NCBI RefSeq assembly: GCF_000938255.1 | Contig: NZ_JYMR01000051.1 | Span: 310,001 to 374,000 of the forward strand | Reading direction: 5' to 3' | Length of the DNA stretch: 64,000 bases | Origin: Bradyrhizobium sp. LTSP849 | GTDB taxonomy: Bacteria > Pseudomonadota > Alphaproteobacteria > Rhizobiales > Xanthobacteraceae | Shown: piece by piece, positions 61,045 through 64,000 of the stretch | How positions within the stretch are numbered: the stretch's first letter is position 1 | How the letters are laid out: each line of letters opens with the position of its first letter | The notes under the pieces: generated by a model | Databases searched by the model: none | Told to the model about the DNA's origin: nothing | Seen by the model: the letters and a program-made list of their open reading frames with translations, nothing else | Translations under genes and position numbers: made by a program

Positions 61045-62163
61045 TCAGGTGCCGTTGCCTTTGATCTCGGTATAGCCGCCCTTGGCGTCCCACTTGTAGA
61101 CGACGTAATCGAGCTGCTTGATGTCGCCCTTGGCGTCGTACTCGATCGGGCCGATTACGGTGTCCCATTTGCCGGCCTTCATCGCCTCCATGACCTTCTT
61201 GGCGTCGGTGGTGCCAGCCTTCTTCGCCGCCTGCGACCAGACCTGCATCGCCGCGTAGGTGTAGAGCGTGTAGCCTTCGGGGTCGATGTTCTTGGCCTTG
61301 AAGGCGTCGACGATCTTCTTCGCACTCGGCTTGTTGCGCGGATCGGGACCGAAGGTGAACAGGGTGCCTTCGCCGGCGGGGCCGGTGATGGAGGCGTATT
61401 CCTTGTCGGCGAGCGCGTCGCCGGCCATCAGGATCGTCTTGAGGCCCTGGTCGCGCATCTGACGCAGGATCAGGCCGCTTTCCTGATGGTAGCCGCCGAC
61501 ATAGACCAGATCGATATTGTCGCGCTTGAGGCGCGAGACGATCGCGTTGAAGTCCTTGTCGCCCTTGTTGTAGGACTCGTACATCTTCTCGGTGACGCCG
61601 GCCTTGTTGAGCGCCTTCTTGGTTTCATCGGCAAGACCTTTGCCGTAGGTGGTCTTGTCGTTGAGGATCGCGATGTTCTTGCCCTTGAAGTTCTTGGCAA
61701 TGTACTGCGCCGCGATCAGGCCCTGCTGATCGTCGCGGCCGCAGACGCGCGCCACGTTCCAGAGCTTGCGCTCGGTGAAGAGCGGGTTGGTCGAGGCCGG
61801 CGTGATCTGAAGCACGTTGCCGTCGGCATAGGCCTCGGAGGCCGGGATCGACGACGACGAGCAATAATGCCCAACCACGAACGGCATCTTCGCGCTGGCG
61901 ATCTTCTCGGCGACCGAGCGCGCCTGCTTCGGGTCGCAGGCATCGTCCTCGATGTCGAGTGCGAGCTTCTTGCCGTTGACGCCGCCGGCGGCGTTGATGT
62001 CAGCCAGGGCCATCTCGGCGCCGTTCTTCAACTGGCGGCCGAAGGCGGATTCGCCGCCGGTCATCGGGCCTGCGACTGCGATGGTGACATCCTGCGCGAA
62101 CGCCGCGCTCGACAGCGCGATCGACGCGCCGAATGCCAGACCGATGAGCTTCAGTGATTTCAT
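61045..62163 (-). CDS. Branched-chain amino acid ABC transporter substrate-binding protein (LivJ/LivK type)
   Basis: Periplasmic binding protein of 372 residues. The ATG at 62163 has GAGG 6 bases upstream, and the signal peptide ends SSAAFAQDV. Typical segments are VAGPMTGGESAFGRQLKNGA, VNGKKLALDIEDDACDPKQA and GHYCSSSSIPASEAY. LivH/M/G/F genes are not in the window. Specificity is probably Leu/Ile/Val, but other amino acids or amides are possible. Confidence 0.93.
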   Translation of the reverse strand: MKSLKLIGLAFGASIALSSAAFAQDVTIAVAGPMTGGESAFGRQLKNGAEMALADINAAGGVNGKKLALDIEDDACDPKQARSVAEKIASAKMPFVVGHYCSSSSIPASEAYADGNVLQITPASTNPLFTERKLWNVARVCGRDDQQGLIAAQYIAKNFKGKNIAILNDKTTYGKGLADETKKALNKAGVTEKMYESYNKGDKDFNAIVSRLKRDNIDLVYVGGYHQESGLILRQMRDQGLKTILMAGDALADKEYASITGPAGEGTLFTFGPDPRNKPSAKKIVDAFKAKNIDPEGYTLYTYAAMQVWSQAAKKAGTTDAKKVMEAMKAGKWDTVIGPIEYDAKGDIKQLDYVVYKWDAKGGYTEIKGNGT

Positions 62164-62569
62164 GAGATACCTCGCGGGTGGTCGCCTATGGAAGTTGCCG
62201 GGGCATGCCCGGTCCAAACCGGCGCCATTGTTGAATGAATTTGGCGAGAAGTCACCGGCAAAATACGGGCATTGACGGAGATATCTCGCCACATTCGGCA
62301 GCACTTCGGGCCGCATCAGGCAAAACGGCCGGTCTTGCCGGGCGTGCCGCTTCCCAGAACGCGCGTCGGATTCGTCAATCGCAAAGTCCAGCGGGCCTCA
62401 GGTGACCTCATCATCGTCGCGTGGTTTCGCGGCGCGCTGCCAGCCCGTTCCGGGCCAATGACGGCGATTGCAGCAGCACGTGAAATATGATCAACTACAA
62501 GAGATATTTTTCATTTCATACAATCACAAGACGTTGATCGACGTGCACTCTTTTTGATTGGAGAATTCC
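62164..62569. other. Divergent intergenic region, 406 bases
   Basis: It separates the amino-acid binding protein from the cytochrome-like gene. The half next to 62570 is AT-rich (62485-62560: AAATATGATCAACTACAAG, TTTTTGATT) and should hold the promoter of that gene. A 72-codon open frame at 62272-62490 is not convincing. Nothing else is recognised. Confidence 0.5.
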
Positions 62570-63952
62570 ATGAAAGGCATCCTCCCACTCGTAATTTTTG
62601 GCGTCCTGATCGCAACGGCGCCGTGCTCCCTCGCTCAGCAGGGACCGGACCAGGCCTTGCAGCGTCTGAACGAATGCGTCGCCACCCCTCGTGCAAAGCC
62701 GTCGACGCAGGAAGACATCTTCAAATCGTTCAACCCGGCGATTTCGGACCCGGACCGCGTCTCGTGGTGCCTGTTCCTCTACGTGAGCTCCGGGAGCGCA
62801 ACAGCGGGGAACAACAATGCGCTGTTCGAGACCTGGGCCAGCGACGGCGAGACATTCAACATGAACCCGCAATGGCCGACCACGCCCGCACCGAAGGTTC
62901 TGAGGCCGAACATTCTGTTGCAGATTCGCGAGTCCGATCGCGTGTTCCAGCTCGGGAAGCAGGGACGAGCCTTTCAACCCTTCGTTCTGCCGCCGCCGCG
63001 ACCGCTGAAAGAGGGCGATAACCTCGAGGAGACCCGCCGCAACAAGATCGACTTCGACTTCATCGTCTCGCATGATCTCCACAAGATCTCGGGTCTACAA
63101 AAGGCGTTCGAAACCTTCACGCGGGACCGCAAGCTCCTGTCCTTCCCTGCCGATGCAATCGAGGTCAAGGCGAACTGGTTTCCTGTGCTGGACCCACAGG
63201 ATCCGACCAAGAGCGGGATTCCCGGATATACGGGCAGTCCGGCTGATGCGGGCAAGTTCTACCACGTGAACACCGCGGCAGGTAAGCAGTACGCCCTCGT
63301 TTCCATGCACCTCATCTCGAAGATGGTGCCGAACTGGACGTGGGCGACCTTCGAGCATCGGAACAATCCTGGCCGCTGCGAATATATCGGCTGCCACGAC
63401 AGTTTCGGCTCGACGCACGCCTCTGTCGCTCCCGATACGACGATCCCGGATCCCAGTGATCCGAGCTACCAAAATCCGGCGAACAATCCGAAGCCCTATC
63501 CGGTGTGCACGCACACACCGGCGCTCGCGAGTCTGTTCAAGGAGGCGCAGCTCGACCCGGCATTCCAGTTCTACTGCCTGAAGGGATCCCAGACCGATTT
63601 CACCGATGCAACCGGCATGGCCATCAGGCTCGGCAATTCGATCACGGAGGAGACCTTCGACTTTCAATCGTCGTGCATGACCTGCCACTCTCGTGCGGCC
63701 TTCGGCGCCGATGGTTCGGCGACCACGATCGCCGGATTCGACAACACGACCGGCGCTCCGCTCGGTCCCGTCCACGGCGAGTGGTACTGGACGACGCAGA
63801 TCGGGGGCCCCTGGGGGCCGGCTGCGTTGCCGGTTGGTGCGACCGGGCAGATTCCGGCGGCGTTTTCCGCGGATTTTGTTTGGTCGATCCCGTTCTGCGC
63901 AGTCGACGATACGAGCAAGCCTGTTGCGAAGAGCCGCTGCGCCGCGAAATAG
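62570..63952 (+). CDS. Exported c-type cytochrome-like protein of unknown function
   Basis: Protein of 460 residues; ATG at 62570 with GGAG 6 bases upstream. The signal peptide is about residues 1-22 (FGVLIATAPCSLAQQ). One standard heme-attachment motif CMTCH lies near residue 372, and a C-x4-CH sequence (CEYIGCH) near 270. Several other Cys (VCTHTP, FYCLKG, FCAVDD) may form disulfides. Trp-rich parts (VPNWTWATFEH, GEWYWTTQIGGPWG) are distinctive. I do not recognise the family by name. A hairpin follows the stop. Confidence 0.8.
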   Translation: MKGILPLVIFGVLIATAPCSLAQQGPDQALQRLNECVATPRAKPSTQEDIFKSFNPAISDPDRVSWCLFLYVSSGSATAGNNNALFETWASDGETFNMNPQWPTTPAPKVLRPNILLQIRESDRVFQLGKQGRAFQPFVLPPPRPLKEGDNLEETRRNKIDFDFIVSHDLHKISGLQKAFETFTRDRKLLSFPADAIEVKANWFPVLDPQDPTKSGIPGYTGSPADAGKFYHVNTAAGKQYALVSMHLISKMVPNWTWATFEHRNNPGRCEYIGCHDSFGSTHASVAPDTTIPDPSDPSYQNPANNPKPYPVCTHTPALASLFKEAQLDPAFQFYCLKGSQTDFTDATGMAIRLGNSITEETFDFQSSCMTCHSRAAFGADGSATTIAGFDNTTGAPLGPVHGEWYWTTQIGGPWGPAALPVGATGQIPAAFSADFVWSIPFCAVDDTSKPVAKSRCAAK

Positions 63953-63957
63953 GGATG

Positions 63958-64000
63958 GGCAGGCACGGCGACGCACTGCGTTTCGCTAGCCGTGCCTGCC
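63958..64000 (+). terminator. Strong hairpin after the cytochrome-like gene
   Basis: GGCAGGCACGGC (63958-63969) and GCCGTGCCTGCC (63989-64000) form a perfect 12 bp stem with a 19-base loop, 6 bases after the stop codon. The window ends at the stem, so a following T-run cannot be checked. Confidence 0.65.

Noticed and set aside
62272..62490. 72-codon plus-strand ORF between the amino-acid binding protein and the cytochrome-like gene
   Set aside because: No ribosome site and no convincing composition; it starts within the likely leader of the divergent gene.

Overview
The window reads as a chromosomal segment of a Bradyrhizobium-like alphaproteobacterium (order Hyphomicrobiales). The support is a high GC content, frequent GTG and TTG starts, an ATP synthase zeta-type inhibitor next to purine genes, rhizobial-style purS/purQ/purL genes, and nine intergenic palindromic repeats of types I associate with this genus. 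No sequence search was possible, so the species is an inference. I see no rRNA, tRNA, CRISPR array, transposase, integrase or phage gene.

Layout. 1-4.2 kb: a cyanate/nitrate-type ABC importer and cyanase (cynS) behind a well-formed sigma-54 promoter, facing a divergent partial gene. 4.2-15.6 kb: purine genes purC, purS, purQ and purL, broken up by a secreted cysteine-rich protein, corA, a Bug-family binding protein, a TPR membrane protein, an alpha/beta hydrolase and a thioesterase. 15.7-27.4 kb: membrane acyltransferase, DUF1328, DUF427, bolA, ltrA, egtD/egtB (ergothioneine), grxD, macro domain, two tandem serine hydrolases and threonine aldolase. 27.4-31.4 kb: a ParE-type toxin-antitoxin pair beside rpsD, a lipoyl-less E2-like acyltransferase, an HpcH/HpaI aldolase and murI. 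31.6-39.9 kb: cytochrome b561, an HWE-type kinase with a response regulator, a GST, a membrane cNMP-binding protein, a soluble SecD-like protein, a gene preceded by direct repeats, and an acyl-CoA synthetase. 40-46 kb: a secreted caspase-like protein with a perfect CRP-type site, an LVIVD-repeat protein, an M20 amidohydrolase and purB. 46.6-54.6 kb: TetR, a NarL-type two-component pair facing a TolQ-like/DUF2135-like/membrane-protein operon, then a phosphoesterase and a protein kinase fused to a universal stress domain, then an opposing set of three very small genes. 54.7-64 kb: rpe, an EF-hand protein behind a consensus sigma-54 promoter, a P1 peptidase, a hybrid kinase with a divergent response regulator, a branched-chain amino acid binding protein and a c-type cytochrome-like protein.

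How genes fit together. The first operon would import and detoxify cyanate as a nitrogen source, which agrees with RpoN control. PurC, PurSQL and PurB supply several IMP/AMP steps from scattered loci. EgtD and EgtB make ergothioneine beside the BolA/monothiol-glutaredoxin iron-sulfur pair.

The best candidate for an undescribed system is 47.4-54.6 kb: a sensor pair, a TolQ-like channel with a non-ExbD partner, a phosphoesterase, a kinase-USP fusion and a nano-gene operon. Next are the caspase-like gene, which lies between two copies of the 3' end of the acyl-CoA synthetase gene, and the sigma-54-driven EF-hand protein.
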